Positions 15,952 to 24,717 of a DNA stretch of 64,000 nt are shown in pieces. The position numbers were made by a program, and so were the translations under genes. This DNA comes from Roseivirga sp. BDSF3-8. Lineage in GTDB: Bacteria > Bacteroidota > Bacteroidia > Cytophagales > Cyclobacteriaceae. The stretch lies in assembly GCF_041449215.1 (NCBI RefSeq), contig NZ_JBGNFV010000001.1:3489001-3553000 (forward strand). Direction: 5' to 3'. Each line of letters starts with the position of its first letter. Position 1 is the stretch's first letter. The notes below the pieces were generated by a model that was given only the letters and a program-made list of their open reading frames with translations, made no database searches and was not told the DNA's origin.

Positions 15952-16628
15952 GAGTTACTGTCTTTCCGGGCAGGTCGATATTCTTTCAGCAGAAGCGCCA
16001 TATCGTCTATCAGCTTATCTACCTCCTCCGGTACCGTACCATCATAATAGCCCCGGACGCGTCCTTCTTTATCTACCAGCGTAAAGGCTCCGCTGTGCAA
16101 AAAACCGTCCCGGGCTGTCGGATCCTCCTTTGCTGTTACACGGAAGCTGCCCTGGCCTATCTCATAAATTTTTTCCTTTTCGCCCGTCAGAAAGTGCCAC
16201 GTGTCAGAAGACACTCCCAGAGCTTCCGCGTAGTTGTTCAGCAGGTTTACCGTGTCATATTCAGGGTCTATGCTAAAGCTTAGCAAGGCTACTTCTTCGT
16301 TACCCTTATAGCGGTCATATACCCGTACCATCTGCTGCTTCATTTTAGGGCAGATAGTGGTACAGCTGGTAAAAAAGAAGTCTGCCACATAGATCTTCCC
16401 GTCTACCGTAGCATTAGTCACCACCATGCTATCCTGGTTTACAAAAGCGAAATCGTCTATGGTATCATATACCGTATCCCTCACTACCTGTCCCTCTACC
16501 TCCCGCTGTTCTACACTCATCGGACTATAGATAGGTAAGGCGGCATCCCCTTGATCCATCTTTCCTTTACCGCACCCTGTCATCGTCGCAGTAGTGGCGG
16601 TTAGTAGCAGCAAAAATGTCGTTCTCAT
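15948..16628 (-). CDS. SCO1/SenC family copper chaperone lipoprotein
   Basis: A 226-residue lipoprotein of the SCO family, which inserts copper into the CuA site of cytochrome oxidase or reduces its cysteines. The thioredoxin-like fold shows the copper-binding CTTIC motif (FTSCTTICPKMKQQM) and a later histidine in FLHSGAFTLVDKEG. The start is the ATG at 16628, which gives a clean lipoprotein signal (MRTTFLLLLTATTATMTGC); the longer frame adds 20 residues without support. It is followed with 4-base overlap by a cytochrome c gene, and preceded by hemJ, consistent with oxidase assembly. Confidence 0.88.
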   Translation of the reverse strand: MRTTFLLLLTATTATMTGCGKGKMDQGDAALPIYSPMSVEQREVEGQVVRDTVYDTIDDFAFVNQDSMVVTNATVDGKIYVADFFFTSCTTICPKMKQQMVRVYDRYKGNEEVALLSFSIDPEYDTVNLLNNYAEALGVSSDTWHFLTGEKEKIYEIGQGSFRVTAKEDPTARDGFLHSGAFTLVDKEGRVRGYYDGTVPEEVDKLIDDMALLLKEYRPARKDSNS

Positions 16629-16684
16629 AAAGGCTTCTTCGATTCTGTTTATCAGTAAAAGGACGTATGGCACCGTAGGAAAGT

Positions 16685-17233
16685 TCACCCTTTTCCCTCA
16701 CGTGATCGCTTGTATAATTTAATGGCTGCCATCAGCACAGCCGTAAACACTAGTAGTCCGATAATACCCCAAAGCATACTCAATGAGCTTTGCAGCTTCA
16801 CGAGAAATACAATGGAAATAAGAAATATGGTAGCCACCTCGTTCCAACCCCGTAATTTTTGTGCAGACATAGCCGGACGGTCCTGCATAAGCCGGTTAAA
16901 AAGGTAGTGGCAGGCAAAGTGGTAAGCATAAAGCAGAAAGACCAGACTGAATTTTACCCATAGCCAGGCGGGTATAGTAATGCCGTAAGTGAGGTACTTA
17001 GTGTACACAATGCTAAGGCCGAATACCAGGGTTAGTATAGCTGATGGCCAGGTGATGCCATACCACAGTCTTTTGCTCATGAGCTTATATTGTGGCAGCA
17101 ATACCTTGCGCGCCTCCTCCGGCTTATCATATGCCTCAGTCTGGTACACAAACAGCCGGACTATATAAAACAAGCCGGCAAACCAGGTAACGATAAAGAT
17201 GATGTGGAGAGCCAGAAGGTAACGAAAATCCAT
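16685..17233 (-). CDS. hemJ: protoporphyrinogen IX oxidase HemJ-like membrane protein
   Basis: A 182-residue membrane protein with four predicted helices. The N-terminus YLLALHIIFIVTWFAGLFYI and RLFVYQTEA is the signature of the HemJ (UPF0093) family, which oxidises protoporphyrinogen IX in haem synthesis; the conserved histidine is His10. LWYGITWPSAILTLVFG and LKLQSSLSML-like segments follow in the usual order. The start at 17233 is chosen because it gives the family N-terminus; the longer frame adds 19 residues. First gene of the operon with SCO and cytochrome c. A CopD-family label is the alternative. Confidence 0.85.
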   Translation of the reverse strand: MDFRYLLALHIIFIVTWFAGLFYIVRLFVYQTEAYDKPEEARKVLLPQYKLMSKRLWYGITWPSAILTLVFGLSIVYTKYLTYGITIPAWLWVKFSLVFLLYAYHFACHYLFNRLMQDRPAMSAQKLRGWNEVATIFLISIVFLVKLQSSLSMLWGIIGLLVFTAVLMAAIKLYKRSREGKG

Positions 17234-17368
17234 ACGCGGCAATTTGAGGCAAAAATAAGGAGCAAGGGCTAAAATACCAGTCTTTGCCACAGGTCATAAG
17301 TAATTATCTAAAAGATGTTGCAACAGTTACTTTGAGATAAAAAAGGATTGACCTATATTTTGCCCGTA

Positions 17369-17466
17369 AAACAGCAATATCACGCTTACAGCCTGAATAA
17401 GATATTTAATTGCTGAAATGAAGAGGACTACTGAAAAGCCCGTTTTAAAGAACGGGCTTTTTCTTT
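17369..17466 (+). ncRNA. candidate small RNA between hemJ and the NTPase gene
   Basis: A promoter-like pair (TTG at 17332-17334; TATATTTTG at 17354-17362) is followed about 70 bases later by a perfect 11-bp terminator hairpin on the plus strand, with no gene longer than a 16-codon frame (ATG at 17419) between. This could give a transcript of about 95 bases, partly antisense to the end of the NTPase gene. Low confidence; the hairpin may serve only the minus-strand gene. Confidence 0.2.
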
Positions 17467-17928
17467 AAATTTTTCTATGGAAGCCACATCCACCCCATCA
17501 GCGCCTTCAAAATAGGCTTTTTTGACTTCTTCGGTAAGTCCTTCCCTCACCACCAAAATCAGGGACGGGACTTTATCTGATCCGGTTATTTTCATTAATA
17601 CCTTGTGCAGACCCTCTCCGCGTAGCTCCAGCGGTCCCACTTCATCAATGATGATGGGGTAGTTTCCAGCCCGCAGGTCAAAGAGCAGTGTCGCCACGGC
17701 CTGGTCGAACGCCGCTTGTGAAAAGGCATAGCGGCCTACGTTCACTGTTCCCTTTTCCTCCGGCCCTGCCTCCATAGGCCATGCCAGGCCGCTGCTGATT
17801 GATACAAATGCCCGTTTTCCGTCCTCCACCGGGCTTAGTATCCCGCCAGCCTCATTGTCCTGTAGCCACTCAAGCAGGAGCGTCGTTTTGCCTGCCCCCT
17901 TCGGACCGGTGAGCATAAGTACTTTCAT
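17428..17928 (-). CDS. THEP1-type nucleoside-triphosphatase
   Basis: A 166-residue P-loop protein of the THEP1/DUF265 family, small NTPases of uncertain physiological role that hydrolyse nucleoside triphosphates. Walker A is GPKGAGKTT (residues 8-16) and Walker B is IIIDEVGPLEL. The start overlaps the stop of the upstream MOSC gene by 4 bases, so the pair is co-translated. The C-terminus is encoded inside a terminator-like hairpin. The link with a MOSC protein hints at a molybdenum-cofactor connection, but that is only context. Confidence 0.75.
   Translation of the reverse strand: MKVLMLTGPKGAGKTTLLLEWLQDNEAGGILSPVEDGKRAFVSISSGLAWPMEAGPEEKGTVNVGRYAFSQAAFDQAVATLLFDLRAGNYPIIIDEVGPLELRGEGLHKVLMKITGSDKVPSLILVVREGLTEEVKKAYFEGADGVDVASIEKFKEKARSLKRAFQ
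17434..17462. terminator. bidirectional terminator-like hairpin
   Basis: Perfect 11-bp inverted repeat (AAAAGCCCGTT / AACGGGCTTTT) around a 6-base loop. T tracts follow on both strands, the longer on the plus strand. It lies within the last codons of the NTPase gene, which is unusual since terminators normally follow the stop codon. Confidence 0.6.
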
Positions 17929-18761
17929 AGCTCTGCCTCCTTGTACTCACTGACTGTGATCGTGTCCCCCACCTTCAGTTCCCCGTCCCCCCGGTGTAGC
18001 AGGTTTTGACCAAAGAGTATCTTGTTGTCTTTGCGGCGATAGGTAGCCAGCGTCGTAAGCGGCTCAGGGCCTTTTTCAGCCGTTTTTTGGTTTACCGTAG
18101 TCAGCACACATCGTGCACAGGGCTTGGCGGCATGAAACAAAATGCCGTTGATCTTGAAATGTTTCCACCTGTCTTCCGCAAATGGTTCCGTACCGCCAAA
18201 CACAATATTCGGCCTGAAGCGGTCCATAGGTAATGCCTCTTCCATCCGGCTATTGAGGTCATCCAGAGAGGCCTGACCTATGATCAGGTAGGGGTACCCA
18301 TCGGCAAAACTAACCTGCTCACCACTTTTTGCGTAGGCAGTTTCCACAAGTCGGTTAGAGGAATCCGGCATATACACGAGGCTACAGCGCAGGCCTAGCA
18401 CCTGAGTAAACCACTCATCAGCCTCCTTGCCTACTCTCCGGGCCTGGACTTCGTCATCCCATACCTGTACTTTCACCGGCACCAATTCGTTAGTTTCTGG
18501 AAGGTAGGGGATCTTAAAAGGCGCCAGCTCTCCGGAGTCAAGGTATGCCTCAAAGCCTTCCTCCGTCTGCCTCAGCTTGATCAAAGCCATCCGAGGTGTT
18601 TTTCTCTGTGACATAAACAGCCCTGAGCGGTCTACCAGCATCCATCGCCGGTCATACGCCAGGCCACGGGGCGTGACCTCGCTCTTTTTTAGACGTATGC
18701 CCCCAAGCGATTTTACAGGATAAATGTAAAGGTCAGTGATAAATGGAGTTGAGTTGTCCAT
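17925..18761 (-). CDS. MOSC domain-containing protein (mARC-like)
   Basis: A 278-residue protein with an N-terminal MOSC beta-barrel domain (DLYIYPVKSLGGIRLKKSEV, GLAYDRRWMLVD) and a MOSC domain (residues about 130-270) with DRFRPNIVFGG and the candidate molybdenum ligand cysteine in AAKPCARCVLTT. Its relatives include the amidoxime-reducing component mARC and YcbX, which use molybdenum cofactor to reduce N-hydroxylated compounds. There is no ferredoxin domain here, so electrons must come from a partner. It is divergent from a Crp/Fnr regulator across about 100 bases and overlaps the NTPase gene. Confidence 0.85.
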   Translation of the reverse strand: MDNSTPFITDLYIYPVKSLGGIRLKKSEVTPRGLAYDRRWMLVDRSGLFMSQRKTPRMALIKLRQTEEGFEAYLDSGELAPFKIPYLPETNELVPVKVQVWDDEVQARRVGKEADEWFTQVLGLRCSLVYMPDSSNRLVETAYAKSGEQVSFADGYPYLIIGQASLDDLNSRMEEALPMDRFRPNIVFGGTEPFAEDRWKHFKINGILFHAAKPCARCVLTTVNQKTAEKGPEPLTTLATYRRKDNKILFGQNLLHRGDGELKVGDTITVSEYKEAEL

Positions 18762-18861
18762 AAAGTAGATAGTTGCCGGTCCAATTAAACTAAAATGTAC
18801 CGGATATCGTAAAATGGGTATGGTTTTAAATGCATCTTTTCCAAAATAATCTCCTTATACT

Positions 18862-19566
18862 ATGAGTGCCCAAAGCAAGCTTTGGTATTTTGAAAGTGTG
18901 GACATGTATGAGCTGCTTTGTCCTCACCGGGTAGCTGGCCTGGCCGAGCGCCACACGTTCACTCATTACAGAAAGGGAGACTACGTTTATTTTTCTGATC
19001 AGCCTAGCCGGTATATTTACCTTATAGCGAAAGGGAGAGTGAAAATAGGCGGCCATACCCCGGCCGGTAAAGAACTTACCAAGGCTATCCTGGGCAAGGG
19101 GGAAATATTTGGGGAAATGGCGCTGGCGGGCGAAGAGAGCCGGTCCGATTATGCCCTCGCGATGGACGAGGACACAGCGGTGTGTCCAATGACCATAGAG
19201 GACATGCACGAGCTGATGGCTGAGCATAAGCCACTGAATATGAAGATTTTCAAGCTAATTGGCTTCAGGCTTAAAAAGCTGGAGAGACGAATCGAAAACC
19301 TGATATTTAAAGATGCCCGTACCCGTATCGTGGAGTTTCTGCTGGATCTTGCCGAAGAAAAGGGGCAAAAAGCTGGCTTTGAGGTAGTGGTACGAAATCA
19401 TTACACCCACAAAGACATCGCTTCCCTTACCGGTACTTCCCGGCAAACGGTAACGACAACAATGAATGACTTAAGAGATAAAAATCTAATAACGTTCGAC
19501 CGAAGAAGGATTTTGTACCGCGATCTAGAAAAGCTCAGGCACCTGGCAGGGCATGTTCATGCCTAG
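18862..19566 (+). CDS. Crp/Fnr family transcriptional regulator
   Basis: A 234-residue regulator. Residues about 20-135 form a cyclic-nucleotide-binding-like beta roll (RKGDYVYFSDQ, GRVKIGGHTPAGKELTKAILG, GEIFGEMALAGE); residues about 150-225 are the Crp winged helix-turn-helix with the recognition segment THKDIASLTGTSRQTVTT. No cysteine cluster for an Fnr-type iron-sulphur centre is seen, so the effector is not an obvious oxygen sensor; which ligand it binds is unknown. It is transcribed away from the MOSC gene and its stop overlaps that of the convergent lipoprotein gene by 4 bases. Confidence 0.9.
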   Translation: MSAQSKLWYFESVDMYELLCPHRVAGLAERHTFTHYRKGDYVYFSDQPSRYIYLIAKGRVKIGGHTPAGKELTKAILGKGEIFGEMALAGEESRSDYALAMDEDTAVCPMTIEDMHELMAEHKPLNMKIFKLIGFRLKKLERRIENLIFKDARTRIVEFLLDLAEEKGQKAGFEVVVRNHYTHKDIASLTGTSRQTVTTTMNDLRDKNLITFDRRRILYRDLEKLRHLAGHVHA

Positions 19567-20447
19567 TGCTCCCAGTACGCCTGTCGGTCTATAGATTTCA
19601 GTAATAAGTTGCGGCCGTCCCACGTGGTTTTCTTGATAAGTATATTGGGGTAAATGTCCTCAAACCAATACACCAGCGTTTCACTTCTGCCCATCTCCAC
19701 TTCCACCCGCCAGATACCTGCCTCCTGTATGTAGCGTGCCGCACCATTGATATCCCCCTCTTTTGACCGTGTGATTCTGATAGTGGCTTTTTTTACCTTG
19801 GGTTCACCAGCCTTATTACTTACCTGTGAGGGTACTATTTGCTTCTCGAACGTCATACCGTCTTTGAAATCCAGAGCTCTGAGCGTGTAACTGAGCTGGT
19901 CTTCAAACCATACATTACCAGGTAGCAGTAGATTGCCATTTCCCTGGCCATCCCAGTAGCTACTGTAATTATATACGTAGGAGCTTTTTTCCTTCCTGAA
20001 TTCTTTATACGTATTGCCACACCATTCCTGCGAGCTATGGGTCATTTTGTGCAGGTTGCCGGGCATTTTTCTCTTAGTGAAAATACTTGTGAGAAAGTGA
20101 TAGGGGTATTTGTCAGTCTCAATCCTCGCAAACTTATTTACCTTCATCACTTCAAACAGATCCTCTCTCTCATAGCTCTCCGTTTTGGTATTATATTTTG
20201 CATTAAATGTCTCTTTTACCAGGATATATACATAGTCAAACTCACGCTTCTTGTTATAAATGGGCCTCTCTGCTGCATAGATAGCCACCTCAGCCTTACC
20301 GTCGTCCCAAAGACTCGAGTCAGCCCAGTTTTTATCTGTTACTGAGAGCGACTCTTCCTGCACGACTGCCAGCGGATTGCCCATATCATCTGAGCAACCA
20401 CTCATCAACCATAATCCAGCCAGTAGTATTATCAAATATCTTATCAT
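19563..20447 (-). CDS. lipoprotein of unknown function
   Basis: A 294-residue lipoprotein: signal MIRYLIILLAGLWLMSGCS with Cys18. The mature part has many aromatic-charged strands (PVYNKKREFDYVYILVKE-like, VWFEDQLSYTLRALDFKDG, IYPNILIKKTTWDGRNLLL), a layout common in Bacteroidota periplasmic proteins of the DUF3108 kind, though I do not recognise the family with certainty. Its start overlaps the stop of the TIGR04282 glycosyltransferase gene by 4 bases, so it is translated with that enzyme and the rhodanese upstream. No catalytic motif can be named. Confidence 0.6.
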   Translation of the reverse strand: MIRYLIILLAGLWLMSGCSDDMGNPLAVVQEESLSVTDKNWADSSLWDDGKAEVAIYAAERPIYNKKREFDYVYILVKETFNAKYNTKTESYEREDLFEVMKVNKFARIETDKYPYHFLTSIFTKRKMPGNLHKMTHSSQEWCGNTYKEFRKEKSSYVYNYSSYWDGQGNGNLLLPGNVWFEDQLSYTLRALDFKDGMTFEKQIVPSQVSNKAGEPKVKKATIRITRSKEGDINGAARYIQEAGIWRVEVEMGRSETLVYWFEDIYPNILIKKTTWDGRNLLLKSIDRQAYWEH

Positions 20448-21079
20448 GTCCGCTCACTATTTTTCCCGGCTGCTGCATTCAGCACCCAGGCCAGGGCACT
20501 ACTTTTCAAGTCTTCTTCCGTGTCTATATCATTCATAGTCTGCAATAACCCCACAGTTCTGCCTGTAGTTCTCAGGTCTTCCAGCGTATCCTGCAGTACA
20601 CTTTCTGTACTCCATTCCTTATTTTGAAAAAGCCACTCATGCAGGCTTTTCATCGCCAGCAGGTAATACCCTCCGTCCTCACTAGGGCCCAGCACCACAT
20701 CATATTTATCCAGCATTTCATAGGCTTTGCGGATCGTGGAGCTGTCCAGCTCCGGACAGTCACTGCCAATAATGGCTACTTTTTCATACCCCTGATCGAA
20801 CTGGTCCGTAAAAGCTGCCTTCATTCGGGTGCCCAGGTCACCCGGTGACTGCAGCGCTTGTTTGCAGCCTTCTGCAGACCATTCATCCTCTGGCAATACC
20901 TCGTGGGTGTAATACACTGTTACATCTGCACCCGTCTCCCTTGTGGCCTCGCGCGTACGATCAAGCAGTATACGGTACACCTTTTGTGCTGCCGGATGCC
21001 CTGCCGTTGCGGCAAGTCTGGTTTTAACATTATTGTTTACGATATTTTTAATAAAAACGATAAGTGCCTTATTACTCAT
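20444..21079 (-). CDS. TIGR04282-type glycosyltransferase (DUF2064)
   Basis: A 211-residue protein of the DUF2064/TIGR04282 group, nucleotide-sugar-transferase-like enzymes that co-occur with arsenosugar or related lipid genes. Family motifs: ALIVFIKNIVNNNVKTRLA at the start, IIGSDCPELDS in the middle and VLGPSEDGGYYLLAMK, which holds the metal/nucleotide site, then NDIDTEEDLK. It overlaps the rhodanese-lipoprotein gene upstream by 8 bases and the lipoprotein gene downstream by 4, so the three are one operon. The arsenosugar link is a family label; no arsenic gene is seen here. Confidence 0.8.
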   Translation of the reverse strand: MSNKALIVFIKNIVNNNVKTRLAATAGHPAAQKVYRILLDRTREATRETGADVTVYYTHEVLPEDEWSAEGCKQALQSPGDLGTRMKAAFTDQFDQGYEKVAIIGSDCPELDSSTIRKAYEMLDKYDVVLGPSEDGGYYLLAMKSLHEWLFQNKEWSTESVLQDTLEDLRTTGRTVGLLQTMNDIDTEEDLKSSALAWVLNAAAGKNSERT

Positions 21080-21611
21080 ATACTACCACCCCCTGGTTTA
21101 TCCATGAGCCCCACAAAGGGCTGTATCCATGTATCGTATCCGTGGGCGCCCCATGGCTGTTCATCAGTTTTTTGCCGGCATTGACCCAATGAAAGATTCC
21201 GCCTTCAAGATTATATACCTCACTATATCCTGAGTCAAGCAACCGTTCACCCGCCAGCCCGCTTCGATATCCGATACTACAGTAAACCACAACGGGTACA
21301 GAGTCATCCGGGTTATGAGGAGGAATGGTATCTCCATCACCAATCCATACCGCTCCTGGTAAGCGACTGATTTCAAATTCCTCCCTGGTTCGCGTATCAA
21401 AAATTTTCAATGAGGCGTCGGAGTCATACAAAGAGTCTAGTTTATCCCCCTTCATAAGAGGAACCGTTTCGCTGGCCATCATATGCGTCATAATGGCATA
21501 TGGCTCCGGGTCCGAACAGGCACTCAATAAGGTGATTAGTAAATATATCCAGTATAAAACTAAACCTGGGAGCTTTATATGGGTTAGGTTATTGGAAAAG
21601 TTCAAATTCAA
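21072..21611 (-). CDS. rhodanese-like lipoprotein
   Basis: A 179-residue protein with an N-terminal membrane/lipoprotein signal (YWIYLLITLLSACS, Cys32) and one rhodanese domain: IFDTRTREEFEISRLPGAVWIG, then the active cysteine in VVYCSIGYRSG and the VYNLEGGIFHWVNAG end. Rhodaneses move sulfane sulphur; this one would act in the periplasm. The late segment GYSPLWGSWINQGVVVYE is seen in rhodaneses paired with TIGR04282 enzymes. First gene of the three-gene operon with the glycosyltransferase and lipoprotein. Confidence 0.8.
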   Translation of the reverse strand: MNLNFSNNLTHIKLPGLVLYWIYLLITLLSACSDPEPYAIMTHMMASETVPLMKGDKLDSLYDSDASLKIFDTRTREEFEISRLPGAVWIGDGDTIPPHNPDDSVPVVVYCSIGYRSGLAGERLLDSGYSEVYNLEGGIFHWVNAGKKLMNSHGAPTDTIHGYSPLWGSWINQGVVVYE

Positions 21612-21889
21612 TATGTATTAATAAAAGTCAAAAACCTTGTTTTTATACTGTAGTTATAGTTGGAATACGTGGACAAAATCAATATTTTAGGTATTAGCCT
21701 GCAATTAAGGACTTTAAATTAAGTGCTGGGAAAGGAAAAATTTTCTAATAAATTAATTCTTTAAATAAAGGCTATTAAGGTCGTCATTATCAGTATGCTA
21801 AATGTAAATACAATAAGTTTAATGCACTATCGTCTTATTAATGTTTAATTTTATTTATATATCTTTATAAGGTCGGCCAGCAATTAAGT
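21612..21889. other. AT-rich divergent intergenic region
   Basis: Very AT-rich, between the rhodanese operon (minus) and the histidine kinase (plus). It must hold both promoters; TATCTTTA near 21866 is a weak -7 candidate for the kinase. No gene seen. Confidence 0.4.
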
Positions 21890-23353
21890 ATGTTTAGGAG
21901 AACCACTATCATAAAGTCCACTAGGGTATTTACCTGTTGTTTCTGGCTGCTGATGATCCCATTGGTGAGCATAGGGTCTTCATACTCTATTGTAGACAGT
22001 CTATTGCAGGTGCTTCCTGAAAAAGAGAAGATTAACGCGCGTGTAGACCTTCTCCAAAACCTCGCCTCCACTTATCTACCGGAACAACCCCGCAAAGCAG
22101 TTCCCTACCTTATGGAAAGTGCAGCTATTGCGGATAGTCTGCAGAATAAACCCGGTCTGCTAAAAGCTTACTTGCTGCTGGCTAAAAGTTACGAGGAACA
22201 AAAAAATTACCCCAGGGCCTATCAATTTTTGCAATCCTATGTGGAGAGTAGCAGAGGGGGGACTATATCACCCATTACGGAAGGGGCTGGTGCTACACAG
22301 AAAAACCAATCGCTACCACCGGCACAGCCAGAAATATCCCGGCCTGAGGATATGGATTACAATATGGTGAACGGCTTCCCAATTTCCGATGGCCAGCCGG
22401 GAAATACTATATCCGGAGAAGAATTCACGAATTACTTTTTGCTTAGCAGCCTCCTCTTCATTATGGGACTGGTAATTGTATTATTCAGGATTACCAACCA
22501 AAAACAGTTTGCGAATAAAAAGCTGGAACTGCAGAATGAGGAGATAGCTAAGCAAAAGGAGGAAATCGAGATGCAAAAGCGTTCGATCGAGCGCAAAAAC
22601 TCGGAACTGGAGCGAAAGAACCATGAGCTGGATGAGACCAATAAAGAAAAGGACTACCTGATAGGAATCGTAGCCCATGATCTGAAGAGCCCCCTGAACC
22701 AGATTATGGGACTAGTGAACCTGATCAGGCTGGAAGGGGGAGAGAATTTGCTCCCTAACCAGGCTAAGTGCCTTGATAAGATCGAGTCCAGTTCGAAGCG
22801 TTTGAGCGGTATGATCAATAAGATACTGGAAACAAAGGCGATAGAGGCTAGTGTAAGTAATCTTCACCTGGAGGAGACTGAAATCAGCGGCCTGGCCCGG
22901 AATGTTACGGATGACTTCCGCAATATGGCCATGCGTAAAAATATCAGTATCGAATGCGAGACCCCACCAGGCAGTTATAACTGTGTGGTGGATCGCGGAT
23001 TTACCCAACAGATATTAGAGAACCTGATATCCAATGCGATTAAGTTTAGCCCTACTAATAAGCACGTGCGTGTATTTGTACGCGAGTCGGATGATACCGT
23101 AGTTATTGGTGTTCAGGACCAGGGTCCCGGGTTTACGGATCAGGACAAAAAGAAGTTATTCGGTAAGTTTCAGCGTCTTACAGCCAAACCCACCGATAGC
23201 GAAGGCAGTACGGGCCTGGGGCTGTCTATTGTAAAAAAATACGTAGATGCCATGGATGGCAAAGTATGGGTGCAGTCTAAAAAAGAACAGGGAGCCACCT
23301 TTTTTGTCGAGTTTAAAAAGGCCAATAATTCACAGCCCGTATTAAACCCCTGA
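21890..23353 (+). CDS. sensor histidine kinase with periplasmic helical (TPR-like) region
   Basis: A 487-residue kinase. After a signal/anchor (residues about 12-32), residues 35-130 form helical TPR-like pairs (LLKAYLLLAKSYEEQKNYPRAYQFL), then a linker, a transmembrane helix (FLLSSLLFIMGLVIVLF), a long coiled coil (KKLELQNEEIAKQKEEIEMQ and on) and the kinase core. The H box is GIVAHDLKSPLNQI (about His265), the N box ENLISNAIKFSP, G boxes DQGPGF and GLGLSIVKKY. No receiver domain and no response regulator next door, so its partner is elsewhere. It converges on the mannosyltransferase gene with an 11-base gap. Confidence 0.9.
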   Translation: MFRRTTIIKSTRVFTCCFWLLMIPLVSIGSSYSIVDSLLQVLPEKEKINARVDLLQNLASTYLPEQPRKAVPYLMESAAIADSLQNKPGLLKAYLLLAKSYEEQKNYPRAYQFLQSYVESSRGGTISPITEGAGATQKNQSLPPAQPEISRPEDMDYNMVNGFPISDGQPGNTISGEEFTNYFLLSSLLFIMGLVIVLFRITNQKQFANKKLELQNEEIAKQKEEIEMQKRSIERKNSELERKNHELDETNKEKDYLIGIVAHDLKSPLNQIMGLVNLIRLEGGENLLPNQAKCLDKIESSSKRLSGMINKILETKAIEASVSNLHLEETEISGLARNVTDDFRNMAMRKNISIECETPPGSYNCVVDRGFTQQILENLISNAIKFSPTNKHVRVFVRESDDTVVIGVQDQGPGFTDQDKKKLFGKFQRLTAKPTDSEGSTGLGLSIVKKYVDAMDGKVWVQSKKEQGATFFVEFKKANNSQPVLNP

Positions 23354-23364
23354 AGCCGATCTTT

Positions 23365-24717
23365 CTAAATCCACTTTTCCCATAGTCTCCAGTCGCCCCT
23401 CATCCTGTCCCAGACCCCCTCATAGAGCAGCCACCCAAAGACTACAATATACTCAAGGGCGGTAAGCCACAGGTTTTCTTTAAAGCCCGTGGCAGTATAT
23501 CCTGAATAGGTCAGGAATACCATGCCCGTCCAAAGTACAGGAAACCGCCACCTGCCGAAAAGGCAAAGAGGAATCAGCATGATCACATACCAGGGGTGCA
23601 GCGTAGTGGCAAAAAGGTAATACAGTGCATATACCCACATCATAGCCAGAGGCAGGCTGGTTTTAAGCCGGTTCTCTACCAGGGTATAGATTAATATCCC
23701 CACCCCGGCCACCAGGGCCAGCGCTGTTCCGGCTACCCCGATAATATTGTACCCTTTGTACCAGTAGCCTATTGTACGGATTACATAATACAGGCTGGCG
23801 TTGAATTCAAACCGATTAAAATATAAACTGGTGCTTTCCTGCATGCCCCTTAATAAATCGCTGTCCAGGTAAGGGATAAGCACCAGAAGTATGATCATGC
23901 CGATAGAACCAAAGAAAAGCGCCAGCCGGATAAAAGAAGCCCTGCGCAGAAAGAGAGGTAGTGTGATAAGAGGCAGAAGTTTGGCCAGTATAGCTGCTGC
24001 CACCGCAAAACTGGCAGGAATATTCTTCTTTATTTTCCAGAAATAAAGGCATGCTATTAATCCGGCTACCGCCCATGCTTCGAAGTGTAGGTTACCCGTA
24101 AGCTCTAATATCACCAGAGGATTTAGCGCATACACCAGTGAAATACGCTCAGCCAGGCCATGTTTTTTTAAGAGGCGGGGAAGAAAATAAAGAGTAATGC
24201 CTTCTGCAAGTAAAATAAACAGGCGTATAACGATTATACTGCCAAAAATACTGGTAGGACTTAGTATGGACGAAAGGTAAAAGATTAGCTGGCAGAGCGG
24301 AGGATAAATTGTAAAATAGGCGGGGGAGTTGAGCAATGGATAGAGCCGGGCGAGCTTATCATTGTTATCTAAAAGGCCCTGTTCAGCATAAGCCTGTGGG
24401 GTCTCAGCAAACGGGTCAAAGCCGGCAGCCAGTAGCTCCCCGTCCCAGATAAAACGATAGACATCATCAGACAGTGAAGGGACTGCGACTATGAGACATA
24501 GCCGCGAAGCCAGAGCCAGCAACATCTGCCAGGTATACGAGCGGTCATACCGCGTACGGTAGCAAAGAATGATGTAAGCAATATACAAGGTGAAATAGGA
24601 GAGAAGGAGTTGCGTAGTCTGATGGCGCTCTGTAAAATAGCCAAGAAGCAGGTAGCCCGTCAGCGACAGGAATGCCAGCAGGGCATCGATGAGGCGATTA
24701 TGCCTACCCTGCTGCAT
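23365..24717 (-). CDS. GT-C type polyprenol-phosphate-sugar transferase (mannosyltransferase-like)
   Basis: A 450-residue membrane protein with about 11-12 helices. The first extracytoplasmic loop carries the acidic DDVYRFIWDG motif, typical of GT-C transferases that use polyprenyl-phosphate sugars (GT87 and mannosyltransferase relatives); NPLVILELTGNLHFE and ATTLHPWYVIMLIPL are family-like. It overlaps the upstream cellulose-synthase-like gene by 14 bases. The neighbouring DPM1-like transferase could make its polyprenyl-phosphate sugar donor, which suggests the three genes assemble or decorate a surface glycan or glycolipid. Product unknown. Confidence 0.75.
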   Translation of the reverse strand: MQQGRHNRLIDALLAFLSLTGYLLLGYFTERHQTTQLLLSYFTLYIAYIILCYRTRYDRSYTWQMLLALASRLCLIVAVPSLSDDVYRFIWDGELLAAGFDPFAETPQAYAEQGLLDNNDKLARLYPLLNSPAYFTIYPPLCQLIFYLSSILSPTSIFGSIIVIRLFILLAEGITLYFLPRLLKKHGLAERISLVYALNPLVILELTGNLHFEAWAVAGLIACLYFWKIKKNIPASFAVAAAILAKLLPLITLPLFLRRASFIRLALFFGSIGMIILLVLIPYLDSDLLRGMQESTSLYFNRFEFNASLYYVIRTIGYWYKGYNIIGVAGTALALVAGVGILIYTLVENRLKTSLPLAMMWVYALYYLFATTLHPWYVIMLIPLCLFGRWRFPVLWTGMVFLTYSGYTATGFKENLWLTALEYIVVFGWLLYEGVWDRMRGDWRLWEKWI

